Assembly (NCBI GenBank): GCA_016302545.1
Contig: JAEDNK010000028.1
Coordinates: forward strand, 1-16,211
DNA from: Bacillota bacterium
GTDB taxonomy: Bacteria; Bacillota; Clostridia; Peptostreptococcales; Anaerovoracaceae
DNA length: 16,211 nucleotides
Direction of reading: 5' to 3'
In this document: positions 7,305-14,787 of the stretch, one piece after another
Layout of the letters: every line of letters begins with the position of its first letter
How positions within the stretch are numbered: position 1 is the first letter of the stretch
The notes under the pieces: generated by a model
What the model saw: the letters and a program-made list of their open reading frames with translations, nothing else
Database searches by the model: none
What the model was told of the DNA's origin: nothing
Position numbers and translations under genes: made by a program

Positions 7305-10300
7305 TTACTCATCTTTAAAATCATCAAAGGCGAAGTCGTCAGGTTCTTCGGTGTCAAAGCTGAAGTCGTCTTCCTCCTCCGGATTCTTTTCCTCACTGTA
7401 GCCTGCGCTGAAAAGCTGTTCATCGCTTTCCCTTTCGGTTTCAATGTCCATAATGGATTCCAGATTCGGAATATCGTCATCGTATTCGGATGATTCCTTG
7501 ATTTCGATTTCCTCATTGTCCTCCGAAAGAACCTTTACGTCAAGACCCAGAGCCTGCATTTCCTTAATCAGTACCTTAAAGGACTCAGGTATTCCCGGTG
7601 TAGGGATGTTTTCGCCCTTTACGATGGCCTCATAGGTCTTTACACGTCCTACAATATCGTCGGATTTAACCGTAAGGATTTCCTGCAGAGTATATGCTGC
7701 ACCGTATGCTTCAAGGGCCCATACCTCCATCTCACCGAAACGCTGTCCGCCGAACTGAGCTTTACCGCCCAGAGGCTGCTGTGTTACAAGTGAGTAAGGT
7801 CCTGTACTTCTGGCGTGAATCTTGTCATCTACCAGATGGTGGAGCTTAAGCATATACATGTAGCCTACGGTTACAGGATTGTCAAAAGGTTCTCCCGTTC
7901 TGCCGTCACGGAGGCAGAGCTTTCCTGTCCTCGGGTATCCGCACTCGTCGAGAAGCTCGATAATGTCTTTTTCGTTAGCGCCGTCGAATACAGGAGTGGA
8001 AATATACCATCCCTTCTTCTTTGCTGCAAGACCGAGATGAACCTCCAGTACCTGTCCGACATTCATTCGGGAAGGTACGCCCAGAGGGTTAAGCATTACC
8101 TGAAGTGGCTGACCGTTTTCAAGGAAAGGCATATCCTCCTCAGGAAGTATTCTGGAAATAACACCCTTATTACCGTGGCGTCCCGCCATCTTGTCTCCAA
8201 CGTTGATCTTTCTCTTAGTGGCGATGTAACACCTTACCAGCTTGTTAACTCCCGGCGGCAGCTCGTCGCCGTTTTCTCTGGAGAAAACCTTAACGTCTAC
8301 TACTATACCGGTTTCGCCGTGAGGCACTCTCAGTGAAGTATCTCTTACCTCTCTGGCCTTCTCGCCGAAGATTGCACGGAGCAGTCTCTCCTCTGCGGTA
8401 AGCTCTGTTTCGCCCTTAGGGGTAACCTTACCTACCAGAATATCGGAGGAGTTAACCTCTGCACCGATTCTGATGATACCTTCTTCATCCAGGTCCTTCA
8501 ATGCGTCCTCACCAACATTAGGAATATCTCTGGTGATTTCTTCAGGTCCCAGCTTGGTATCTCTCGCTTCCGATTCATACTCTTCAATGTGAAGTGAAGT
8601 CAGAACGTCCTCCATAAGAAGTCTTTCGTTAAGGATGATGGCGTCCTCGTAGTTATAGCCCTCCCAGGTCATGAAGCCGATGAGAAGGTTCTTGCCCAGA
8701 GCGATTTCTCCAAGGTCGGTGGACGGGCCGTCCGCAATAACCTCTCCCGCCTCGATATGCTCGCCGTGAGCTACGATAGGACGCTGGTTGATGCAGGTTC
8801 CCTGATTGGAACGCTTAAACTTCAGAAGGTTATAGGTATCCTTTTCGTTGTTGTCATCTCTTCTTATTATGATAGTGTCGGCGTCCACAAACTCAACAGT
8901 ACCTGAATTCCTTGCCAGAATTACTACGCCGGAGTCTCTTGCCGCCTTGTATTCCATTCCGGTACCTACTATAGGGGCTTCGGTTACCAGAAGAGGAACT
9001 GCCTGACGCTGCATGTTGGAACCCATGAGGGCACGGTTGGCGTCGTCGTTTTCCAGGAAAGGAATCATTGCTGTCGCAACGGATACTACCTGCTTAGGAG
9101 AAACGTCCATGTAGTCAATCTGCTCTCTAGGCATGAGGGCGATTTCGCCGTGCTCACCTCTTGAAGCAACCTTGGCATTTACAAAGTGACCCTCGCTGTC
9201 CAGTGGCTCGTTAGCCTGAGCGATTATCATCATTTCCTCTTCGTCAGCAGTCAGATAGTGAATCTCGTCTGTTACGATGTGTGTTTCCTTATCCACAACT
9301 CTGTACGGAGTTTCGATAAAACCGTACTTATTTATAATACCGTAAGTGGTAAGTGAACCGATAAGGCCGATGTTAGGACCTTCAGGAGTTTCGATAGGAC
9401 ACATTCTGCCGTAGTGGGAGTGGTGTACATCTCGAACTTCGAAGCCGGCTCTTTCCCTGGAAAGTCCGCCCGGTCCCAATGCGGAAAGTCTTCTCTTATG
9501 AGTAAGCTCTGCCAGAGGGTTGTTCTGGTCCATAAACTGTGATAGCTGGGAGCTTCCGAAGAACTCCTTGATAGCTGCCGTTACCGGTCTTATATTCATT
9601 AATGCCTGCGGAGTAGTAACGTCGATGTCCTGAATGGTCATTCTTTCCTTTACTACTCTTTCCATTCTGGCAAGACCGATTCTGAACTGGTTCTGGAGAA
9701 GCTCTCCCACAGTTCTCAGTCTTCTGTTGCCCAGATGGTCTATATCGTCAATTGATCCGATGCCATAATTCAAATTTAAAATGTAGCTGATTGAAGCGAT
9801 TATATCTTCGATAAGGATGTGCTTAGGTGAAAGGTCGTTCTTTCTCTCCACAAGCATTTCCTTTAACTCTTCATCAGATGAAGCTGCAGCCAGTATCTCC
9901 TTTAAGACAGGATAAAATACCTTGTCAGCCACCTTCAGCTCAGAAATGTCAAAATTGACATACTTCTGAAGATCGACAAAGTTGTTTCCGATAACTTTTG
10001 TTACCTGACCTGCCTTTTCCTTTTCAGGGCTGTAGGCAAAGATATACTCAACGCCGGCGTTCTCGATTTCCATAGCAAGAGTGCGGTCGATTTTCTGATC
10101 TTTTTCGGCCATTATTTCGCCTGTCTCAGGATTTATTACATCTTCGGCTGCCACTACGCCTACAATTCTGTTTGATAAACCCAATTTCTTGTTATACTTA
10201 TATCTTCCCACCTTTGCAAGGTCATAGCGCTTAGGGTCGAAGAACAGGGAGTTCAAGAGAGCCTTCGCACTTTCCACCGTAGGCGGCTCGGTAGGTCTTA

Positions 10301-11015
10301 GTTTCTTGTAAATTTCCTTAAGACCTTCCTCATAGTTTCCGGCAGTATCCTTATCCAAAGTCTTCATGAGACGAGGATCTTCGCCGAAAATGTCGATAAT
10401 CTCCTGATCGCTGCCAAAGCCCAGCGCCCTTAAAAGGGTGGTCACCGGCTGCTTTCTGGTACGGTCCACTCTCACGGAAATAATTTCGTTGGAGTCGGTT
10501 TCGTATTCCAGCCATGCTCCTCTGTTAGGGATGATTGTGGTTGCGAACAGTTTATTGTTGGATTTATCAACGCTTACGTCATAGTACGGTCCCGGGGAAC
10601 GAACCAGCTGAGTTACCACAACTCGCTCAGCACCGTTGTAGATGAAGGTTCCTTTTTCGGTCATAAGCGGAAAATCCCCCATGAAAACTTCCTGCTCTTT
10701 AACCTCTCCCGTTTCCTTGTTGATCAGTCTTACTCTGACCTTTAACGGAGCAGCGTATGTTACATCTCTTTCCTTGCACTCCTCCTGCTCGTATTTCGGA
10801 GCGTCGGTAAGTGAGTAATCAATGAACTCCAGAACCAGATTGTCTGCATAGTCCTTAATAGGAGAAATGTCTTCAAAAACCTCCCTAAGACCTTCTTCGA
10901 TGAACCAGTTGTAAGAGTCCGTCTGGATCTGAATCAGGTTGGGCATTTCGCAGACTTCGTTGATTTTGGCGAATGTCATACGTTCTTTTCTACCTACTTG
11001 TATAGGTTTTGGCAT
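7305..11015 (-). CDS. rpoB: DNA-directed RNA polymerase subunit beta
   Basis: Beta forms half of the RNA polymerase active-site cleft and the rifampicin pocket. The 1236-residue protein has the family landmarks: the rifampicin cluster with SSQLSQFMDQNNPLAELTHK and RRLSALGPGG, where residues equivalent to E. coli D516, H526 and S531 are the wild-type D496, H506 and S511; the GDKMAGRHGNKGVIS active-site segment; and FGGQRFGEMEVWALEAYGA near the C-terminus. An acidic tail of about 70 residues ends the protein. The reading frame extends three codons upstream to a GTG, but that GTG overlaps the AAGGAG ribosome-binding site; the ATG at 11013-11015 is 8 bases from it and is chosen. No rplL precedes it. 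Confidence 0.98.
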   Translation of the reverse strand: MPKPIQVGRKERMTFAKINEVCEMPNLIQIQTDSYNWFIEEGLREVFEDISPIKDYADNLVLEFIDYSLTDAPKYEQEECKERDVTYAAPLKVRVRLINKETGEVKEQEVFMGDFPLMTEKGTFIYNGAERVVVTQLVRSPGPYYDVSVDKSNNKLFATTIIPNRGAWLEYETDSNEIISVRVDRTRKQPVTTLLRALGFGSDQEIIDIFGEDPRLMKTLDKDTAGNYEEGLKEIYKKLRPTEPPTVESAKALLNSLFFDPKRYDLAKVGRYKYNKKLGLSNRIVGVVAAEDVINPETGEIMAEKDQKIDRTLAMEIENAGVEYIFAYSPEKEKAGQVTKVIGNNFVDLQKYVNFDISELKVADKVFYPVLKEILAAASSDEELKEMLVERKNDLSPKHILIEDIIASISYILNLNYGIGSIDDIDHLGNRRLRTVGELLQNQFRIGLARMERVVKERMTIQDIDVTTPQALMNIRPVTAAIKEFFGSSQLSQFMDQNNPLAELTHKRRLSALGPGGLSRERAGFEVRDVHHSHYGRMCPIETPEGPNIGLIGSLTTYGIINKYGFIETPYRVVDKETHIVTDEIHYLTADEEEMMIIAQANEPLDSEGHFVNAKVASRGEHGEIALMPREQIDYMDVSPKQVVSVATAMIPFLENDDANRALMGSNMQRQAVPLLVTEAPIVGTGMEYKAARDSGVVILARNSGTVEFVDADTIIIRRDDNNEKDTYNLLKFKRSNQGTCINQRPIVAHGEHIEAGEVIADGPSTDLGEIALGKNLLIGFMTWEGYNYEDAIILNERLLMEDVLTSLHIEEYESEARDTKLGPEEITRDIPNVGEDALKDLDEEGIIRIGAEVNSSDILVGKVTPKGETELTAEERLLRAIFGEKAREVRDTSLRVPHGETGIVVDVKVFSRENGDELPPGVNKLVRCYIATKRKINVGDKMAGRHGNKGVISRILPEEDMPFLENGQPLQVMLNPLGVPSRMNVGQVLEVHLGLAAKKKGWYISTPVFDGANEKDIIELLDECGYPRTGKLCLRDGRTGEPFDNPVTVGYMYMLKLHHLVDDKIHARSTGPYSLVTQQPLGGKAQFGGQRFGEMEVWALEAYGAAYTLQEILTVKSDDIVGRVKTYEAIVKGENIPTPGIPESFKVLIKEMQALGLDVKVLSEDNEEIEIKESSEYDDDIPNLESIMDIETERESDEQLFSAGYSEEKNPEEEDDFSFDTEEPDDFAFDDFKDE

Positions 11016-11023
11016 CTTTATCA

Positions 11024-11029
11024 CTCCTT
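11024..11029 (-). promoter_or_regulatory. rpoB: rpoB ribosome-binding site that fixes the start codon
   Basis: AAGGAG on the minus strand is followed by 8 bases and then ATG (11013-11015). The alternative GTG at 11022-11024 shares a base with this site and could not use it. Confidence 0.8.
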
Positions 11030-11058
11030 AATTTCTATAACAAATTACTTTGTGTGGC

Positions 11059-11095
11059 AGTCTAATATTATATAACATTCTTGTCAAATACGCAA
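11059..11095 (-). promoter_or_regulatory. Two overlapping promoter-like sites for rpoB
   Basis: On the minus strand TTGACA (11082-11087) stands 17 bases from TAGACT (11059-11064). Interleaved with it, TTGCGT (11090-11095) stands 17 bases from a perfect TATAAT (11067-11072). The first has a perfect -35 and a weaker -10; the second has the reverse. A/T-rich sequence (AAAAACTTTTA) lies just upstream and could act as an UP element. The predicted leader is only about 40 bases, so no long rpoB leader or attenuator is expected. This gives rpoBC an initiation point independent of the upstream genes. Confidence 0.65.
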
Positions 11096-11245
11096 GTAAA
11101 AGTTTTTGAATTCAGGAAAAAGATTTTGGCATGTGCTTCTGACATCCTGCGCCTTAGCGGAAAGGGGGTAGCTCCAAGCCGGAGTTTTTTTCATTTTCCC
11201 CGATTTTCTTTACAAAAATACAAAAAAATCAATAGATATGAAAAT

Positions 11246-11281
11246 AATCCGGCCCCATACATAGCTGAGCTGAGCCGGATT
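11246..11281 (-). terminator. Candidate terminator stem-loop upstream of rpoB
   Basis: AATCCGGC and GCCGGATT form a perfect 8-bp GC-containing stem with a 20-base loop. On the transcribed strand the stem is followed by ATTTTC, a short imperfect T-run. The other strand has TCCAATTTTTT after the stem. It lies between the accessory genes and the rpoB promoters, where a terminator would insulate the two units. The large loop and poor U-run make this tentative. The rest of the 11096-11464 gap holds the palindrome at 11368-11394 and nothing else I can name. Confidence 0.4.
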
Positions 11282-11367
11282 TCCAATTTTTTAAATAATC
11301 TTACAGGAAAACATCAGTAATTTGACATCACCTGCCATTCAAGAGTAGATTTTTTTCAAAAAGGGCA

Positions 11368-11394
11368 TTTTTCTTTGCAAAATGCAAAGAAAAA
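11368..11394. repeat. Perfect 12-3-12 inverted repeat
   Basis: TTTTTCTTTGCA and TGCAAAGAAAAA are exact reverse complements separated by AAA. No mismatch occurs over the 24 paired bases. It is A/T-rich apart from the TGCA core, lies in a gap without genes, and could be a protein-binding dyad, an RNA hairpin or a weak terminator (CCCTTTTTG follows on the minus strand). Confidence 0.6.
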
Positions 11395-11464
11395 CGGAAA
11401 AAAAGAAAATCCTATCTTTAATCCCCCCGACTGTCAGAGTGAAAATTTTGAAGTGGCTTTTGCT

Positions 11465-11635
11465 TCACATATTTTCTATGTCGGCTATCATCTTTTTGCA
11501 TTTAAAGCAAAGTTGCGCCTTGAGAGTTGCGTTTGGCTTAATCATTGCCGGCACTACAGCTATGCCGCCGTTCTTCAGCAGATCTCCGCGCGACCAAAAC
11601 CACTTTAGCTTAACCTTTAATTGTGCAACATATTT
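11465..11635 (-). pseudogene. C-terminal remnant of a DUF6487-like zinc-ribbon protein
   Basis: An open stretch of 56 codons ends in TGA and has no usable start codon; a TAG (11636-11638) closes the frame upstream. It encodes KLKWFWSRGDLLKNGGIA, then KPNATLKAQLCFKCKKMI and ends ADIENM. The WSRGDLL..GG segment followed by a CxxC (C43, C46) near the C-terminus resembles small two-CxxC proteins of the DUF6487 type, whose first CPxC is at the N-terminus. That N-terminal half is missing. The frame overlaps the 3' end of the lipoprotein gene. The family assignment is from memory of its pattern and is tentative; that this is a coding relic is more certain than its name. Confidence 0.5.
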
Positions 11636-12588
11636 CTAACAAGATACGCTGGTGATTTTATGCTGGCCATAACCTTTCCTTTAATCCATTCCGAAGATTC
11701 TTCATCTGCACTCTCCGGTTCAAGTTTCACATCCAGGTTTGTAAGAGGCACCGCTTTTATGAGCTGACCCTCCCTGCTTACCGCCGCAATCTGTCCAAAA
11801 GAACCTGTGAAGTATCTGATATTCCCATCTTCTCCCCTCTGCATTCCGCCGGCCATTATAACATCATCATTGGCTTTCATAAAATAGTCATAGTCAAAAA
11901 CTTCCACCAACAAATTATCCGCTATATGAAGATCAAACGACTTATAAAATGATTCTAATTCAAACTTTGAGACTGCTTTATTTCTTTTCATCCAGTAATC
12001 GAAGAGCGGTTTTGTCGTGTTTTTTAAGACCCCTGAATATTTTTTCAGGTAAGTCTCTTCAATCGTGCCTCTCTCCTGAGGTGTAGAAGAAATTGCATCG
12101 TTTTCAGGCTCTGCTGCAGCTTTTTTCATATCGTATTTTACACTTTCTGCCGCCCGAACCATCTCATCCATGGAAACATTTCCACCCAGCAGGCACAGTG
12201 CCTTGTTGTCCTCATCCTCCCAGGCGATGATATTGATGCGATTGTCATTGTCGGACAGGTTTTTATAAACCGTAGCTTCCTTGTCTTTTATGGTAATCTG
12301 CTCTGTGGATTCTGCATAATTCATAAGGAAAGCTATATCAAATGTCCCCGACTCATAGCAGTCCAGAGATAAAAAATCTCCGCTGCTGTTTTCGTAGGTT
12401 ATCTCGCACCAGTCTCCCGTGTCTATGGATTTTGCATCCACGGAAGAAAATCCGCCCGGCACATCACTTAGTGATGGAAACCCCATGCTGCGAATACTTT
12501 CATCGGTGGCATTTTCGGAATTACATCCTCCTGCGATTAGTAAAAGCAGAAGCAAAATAACAAGTATTACGATTTTGTTCTTTTTCAT
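11617..12588 (-). CDS. Lipoprotein with DUF4367-like domain
   Basis: The 323-residue product begins MKKNKIVILVILLLLLLIAG followed by GC, a lipoprotein signal whose lipidated cysteine would be C22, so it is probably anchored on the outer face of the membrane. Residues about 35-151 look DUF4367-like: IKDKEATVYKN, then INIIAWEDEDNKALCLLGG and VSMDEMVRAAESVK, paralleling the protein at 14909-15577. Residues about 165-300 I do not recognise. The frame is open 18 codons further upstream, but an AGGAGG at 12598-12603 lies 9 bases from the chosen ATG and is itself inside that extension. The function is unknown; a sensor or accessory role with the sigma/DUF4367 genes is only inference. Confidence 0.85.
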   Translation of the reverse strand: MKKNKIVILVILLLLLLIAGGCNSENATDESIRSMGFPSLSDVPGGFSSVDAKSIDTGDWCEITYENSSGDFLSLDCYESGTFDIAFLMNYAESTEQITIKDKEATVYKNLSDNDNRINIIAWEDEDNKALCLLGGNVSMDEMVRAAESVKYDMKKAAAEPENDAISSTPQERGTIEETYLKKYSGVLKNTTKPLFDYWMKRNKAVSKFELESFYKSFDLHIADNLLVEVFDYDYFMKANDDVIMAGGMQRGEDGNIRYFTGSFGQIAAVSREGQLIKAVPLTNLDVKLEPESADEESSEWIKGKVMASIKSPAYLVRNMLHN

Positions 12589-12592
12589 TGAA

Positions 12593-12688
12593 CTACCCCT
12601 CCTTTGATTCTTCTTCAGCTTCTCCTTCAATGTCAACATCATATTTATGGCTAATATCCTTTACATCCAGTAAAGAATTACCCTTCTA
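12593..12688 (-). other. In-frame continuation beyond the TAG of the upstream gene
   Basis: After the TAG at 12686-12688 the same frame stays open for 30 codons to a second TAG at 12593-12595. It reads KGNSLLDVKDISHKYDVD and then a glutamate-rich end (EGEAEEESKEG). The second stop is only 4 bases before the lipoprotein ATG and the lipoprotein ribosome-binding site lies inside it, which is normal operon spacing. This suggests the ancestral gene ended here and the first TAG is a recent nonsense change, or is read through. Confidence 0.5.
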
Positions 12689-13279
12689 TTTTATAAGATT
12701 TTCCATTGCTTCATGTTGTAGATAAAAAAGATATCTTTCTACAGATAGCTTGGTAAAAGCGGATTCTGACATAAGAGTAGTTTCTGAAATACTCCCTCCA
12801 CGTCCCATCATATCACTATATTCAGCCATATACTGATTAAAGTCAATCTTTCGAGTTACATCAATTCCACTAAGAAATGATATACAAGCCGATGAAGCAG
12901 TGAGATTTGTCTGTATTCCCTGCTCTTGTAAATGTTCTCCTAAAGCAACCATTTCAACGGTCGAAGCATTACTTGGATCTATTTGATTTACATGGATTTT
13001 CCTATCAAATTTATTTCCTTTTGAGTCTTGTCCCCATACCCGGATTACAGGATCTTCTTCTGTAGAGCTTTCATCGTAATCTCCGCTGACATCTCCACCT
13101 CTTGAAGCAAAGGTAAATAAACTCCCTATAGTCATTTTATGGTCTAAGTTATCAACACCAAGCTTGGAGTAGAAGATGCTTTCTTCCAAAATGCTTGATG
13201 TAGGCTTTTTAATTTGGTGAAACATACTCTTTGACGGTTTGTAACTATAGAAATTATTATAATTAGAAATTTCAAACAT
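12686..13279 (-). CDS. Unrecognised protein, possibly shortened by a premature TAG
   Basis: The 197-residue product has no signal peptide or membrane segment, so it is probably cytoplasmic. It begins MFEISNYNNFYSYKPS. The middle is hydrophilic and contains TIGSLFTFASRGGDVSGDYD and VIRVWGQDSKGNKFDRKIHV; the end contains SVERYLFYLQHEAMENLIK. It resembles hypothetical proteins seen in Clostridia, but I cannot name a family. The frame allows an ATG four codons upstream, but GGAGG (13285-13289) lies 5 bases before the chosen ATG and the upstream one has no clear site. The frame continues in phase past the TAG for 30 codons. It lies 87 bases after the secreted protein gene and precedes the lipoprotein. 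Confidence 0.75.
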   Translation of the reverse strand: MFEISNYNNFYSYKPSKSMFHQIKKPTSSILEESIFYSKLGVDNLDHKMTIGSLFTFASRGGDVSGDYDESSTEEDPVIRVWGQDSKGNKFDRKIHVNQIDPSNASTVEMVALGEHLQEQGIQTNLTASSACISFLSGIDVTRKIDFNQYMAEYSDMMGRGGSISETTLMSESAFTKLSVERYLFYLQHEAMENLIK

Positions 13280-13324
13280 TTTTTCCTCCATATCATATAC
13301 CTACTGGTAGTCTCTCAGAAACTT

Positions 13325-13346
13325 TAGCGTTGAAGGTTCAACGCTA
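13325..13346. repeat. Perfect 10-2-10 inverted repeat between two genes
   Basis: TAGCGTTGAA and TTCAACGCTA are exact reverse complements around GG. It lies in the 87-base gap downstream of the secreted protein gene. As RNA it would form a 9-bp stem with a tetraloop, followed by AAGTTTCTG rather than a U-run. It may be an operator-type dyad, an mRNA 3'-end stabiliser or a weak terminator. Confidence 0.6.
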
Positions 13347-13366
13347 TAGATTCCGAGCGACTATTA

Positions 13367-13822
13367 CTAAAATGTAAAGGTTTTCTTAGCAGTAATTACT
13401 TTTGTTGGATTATTTCTTCCGCGTACCGTGATTTCAAAAGTATGTGTCCCCGATTCGGGTGCTTTTCCACAGTCATAAAGTTCTTGCCATCCTATTGCTT
13501 CTTGAGTTCCCGGACGCAAAATTCCCTTTGAACCAACAGCGTTTCGTCTTGTGATTTCTTCCCCATCATATTTTATAGAAGTAGCATAGCCATACCCCAT
13601 TGTTGTTACCCAAACTCCTACATGTCCATTACTGCTAGGATATACTATGATACCTTCTATTGTAACAGCGTTGTTAATAGTGACGCTTGTAAGAGGTGGC
13701 GCAGCCCCATAAGTAGATAGGTCGTTACTTTCAGTTTCAACATTAGTATCAGCAGCAAAAGCAACTGCTGAAACTGAGAACACAAGACAAAGTGCCAATA
13801 ACAGTGATAAAATCTTCTTCAT
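13367..13822 (-). CDS. Small secreted protein of unknown function
   Basis: The 151-residue product starts with a typical Sec signal: MKK, a leucine-rich core and SAVAFA, with cleavage expected after A23 before ADTN. The mature part of about 128 residues has alternating hydrophobic and polar stretches (TSVTINNAVTIEGIIVYP, THTFEITVRGRN, KVITAKKTFTF), suggesting a small beta-sandwich exposed on or released from the cell. There is no sorting motif or lipobox. The frame extends to a TTG three codons upstream, but that overlaps the AAGGAGGT (13831-13838); the ATG 8 bases downstream is chosen. I do not recognise a family. The upstream 198 bases carry a 9-bp dyad but no confident promoter. Confidence 0.85.
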   Translation of the reverse strand: MKKILSLLLALCLVFSVSAVAFAADTNVETESNDLSTYGAAPPLTSVTINNAVTIEGIIVYPSSNGHVGVWVTTMGYGYATSIKYDGEEITRRNAVGSKGILRPGTQEAIGWQELYDCGKAPESGTHTFEITVRGRNNPTKVITAKKTFTF

Positions 13823-13961
13823 AATTTTCAACCTCCTTGCAATATTTTTAGAAAATTAATCATAATACTTATTTAGTGTTTGCAATCACTCTCTTACCTC
13901 CACATCAGCCTCACTCCCTTCATCTATACATTTACAATATCAGATACTCACTCACAAAATA

Positions 13962-13988
13962 TTATCTTTCATTTAAATCGAAAGATAA
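13962..13988. repeat. 9-9-9 inverted repeat upstream of the secreted protein gene
   Basis: TTATCTTTC and GAAAGATAA are exact reverse complements with a 9-base ATTTAAATC spacer. It lies about 140 bases before the secreted protein start and 33 bases beyond the membrane protein stop. It may be a regulator-binding dyad or a 3'-end hairpin. The rest of 13823-14020 shows nothing I can support. Confidence 0.45.
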
Positions 13989-14020
13989 CAATGACGACGC
14001 AGCACATGCATACACTGTTC

Positions 14021-14499
14021 CTATACTTCCTTTTTTGTAAAACACAAAAAATAATTTGGTAAAAGAAGGAAGAAAAGTGTTGCAGTAATATCATAAAAAA
14101 ACATATACGTATACATCATCCAGAAATCTGCAAAGGCATTCTTACTTAGATCAAAGTATAGACCCGGTATCGGCAGATCAATGGAATAAAATCCCATCCC
14201 TATATTTTCCCTTATCCAATACAAAACAACGATGTAAAGTATGTAATAAAAGTGATGCTTTTTCCAAAAGTTCAAAAAAATCCTTTTACTGTTCTGTAAA
14301 CCAAAACGTAAAACAAAGATAATCACCGGCGCAAAAATAAGGGCAAACCGTAATAGATTCACACCATGTTCAATTATTTCTGTAATGATTGAGTTTTGTT
14401 CCTCTGCTATCATGTGACTTATTGTGTATACAATCTGTACCATTGCATAGCACATTGCAGCAATTACAAAAAAAGCGTTGCTTTTCTCCAGTTTTTCAT
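14021..14499 (-). CDS. Four-span membrane protein with an apparent frameshift at a T7 tract
   Basis: The downstream frame encodes a hydrophobic protein with about four membrane spans, including FFVIAAMCYAMVQIVYTI, FALIFAPVIIFVLRF, YYILYIVVLYWI and FFYDITATLFFLLL, ending FTKKEV. The frame is open to 14614 but without a good ribosome-binding site. The only good start is in another frame: AGGAG (14509-14513), 9 bases, then ATG (14497-14499) reading MKNWRKATLF, a classic charged start before a span. That frame hits TAA just after a run of seven T (14468-14474). One more T (or two fewer) would join the halves into one protein of about 159 residues. So the gene is frameshifted, phase-variable or mis-sequenced. 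I do not recognise its family. Confidence 0.6.
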
Positions 14500-14534
14500 T
14501 ACCATCTTCTCCTCGTATTATAAAGTAATAGTGT

Positions 14535-14666
14535 TTATAGACCCTCATATGTACTTCCCGTACGGTATTCAGCCGGAACCGGAATCTGTTTGACTTCAAC
14601 ATCTGTAATATCAAGTTCTATAGTGGAGTAAATACTCCCTGCGAATGCTGTTGATGTCATTAACAT
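14535..14666 (-). pseudogene. Remnant beginning with a truncated signal peptide
   Basis: This 43-codon frame begins MLMTSTAFAGSIYST, which looks like the end of a Sec signal (LLIMLMTSTAFA with cleavage before G), and continues IELDITDVEVKQIPVPAEYR to TAA. The charged N-region and most of the hydrophobic core are missing, although the frame is open a few codons upstream. There is no suitably spaced ribosome-binding site. It is probably the 5' part of a decayed small secreted protein gene. It overlaps in another frame the upstream extension of the membrane protein frame, which argues against using that extension. Confidence 0.4.
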
Positions 14667-14668
14667 AA

Positions 14669-14755
14669 TTAATAACTCACTTCCGCACTGTACTTAGTCA
14701 CATGCTCCGATTTGCTGCCTGCATATGCGTAGCATGATGCTTTTGCGCGGTGCTT
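14669..14755 (-). pseudogene. C-terminal remnant of a small secreted protein
   Basis: A 28-codon tail reads KHRAKASCYAYAGSKSEH and then VTKYSAEVSY before TAA. It has the Ser/Tyr/Ala-rich, VSY-ending character of small secreted proteins in Clostridia. No start codon or signal sequence is in frame; an upstream TAA closes the frame at about 14783. A good ribosome-binding-like AAAGGAG (about 14767-14773) sits just before it, as if the start and body of the gene were deleted. The family link is a pattern impression only. Confidence 0.4.
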
Positions 14756-14787
14756 ATTTCCTTTTCTCCTTTCTGTGGTTTACCCTT

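Noticed and set aside
11163..11190. CTCC-AAGCC-GGAG followed by seven T on the plus strand, terminator-like
   Set aside because: The stem is only four to five pairs and no plus-strand transcript is expected here.
11317..11347. TTGACA on the plus strand with TAGATT 18 bases downstream
   Set aside because: No plus-strand gene follows, and the -10 is weak in an A/T-rich stretch.
11382..11639. Plus-strand frame of about 85 codons with hydrophobic stretches
   Set aside because: No ribosome-binding site precedes it, its ATG lies in the loop of the palindrome, and it is antisense to the CxxC-protein remnant and the lipoprotein end.
14500..14614. N-terminal extension of the membrane protein frame up to a TTG at 14614
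   Set aside because: No ribosome-binding site supports it, it is arginine-rich and unlike a membrane protein start, and it overlaps the secreted-protein remnant in another frame.
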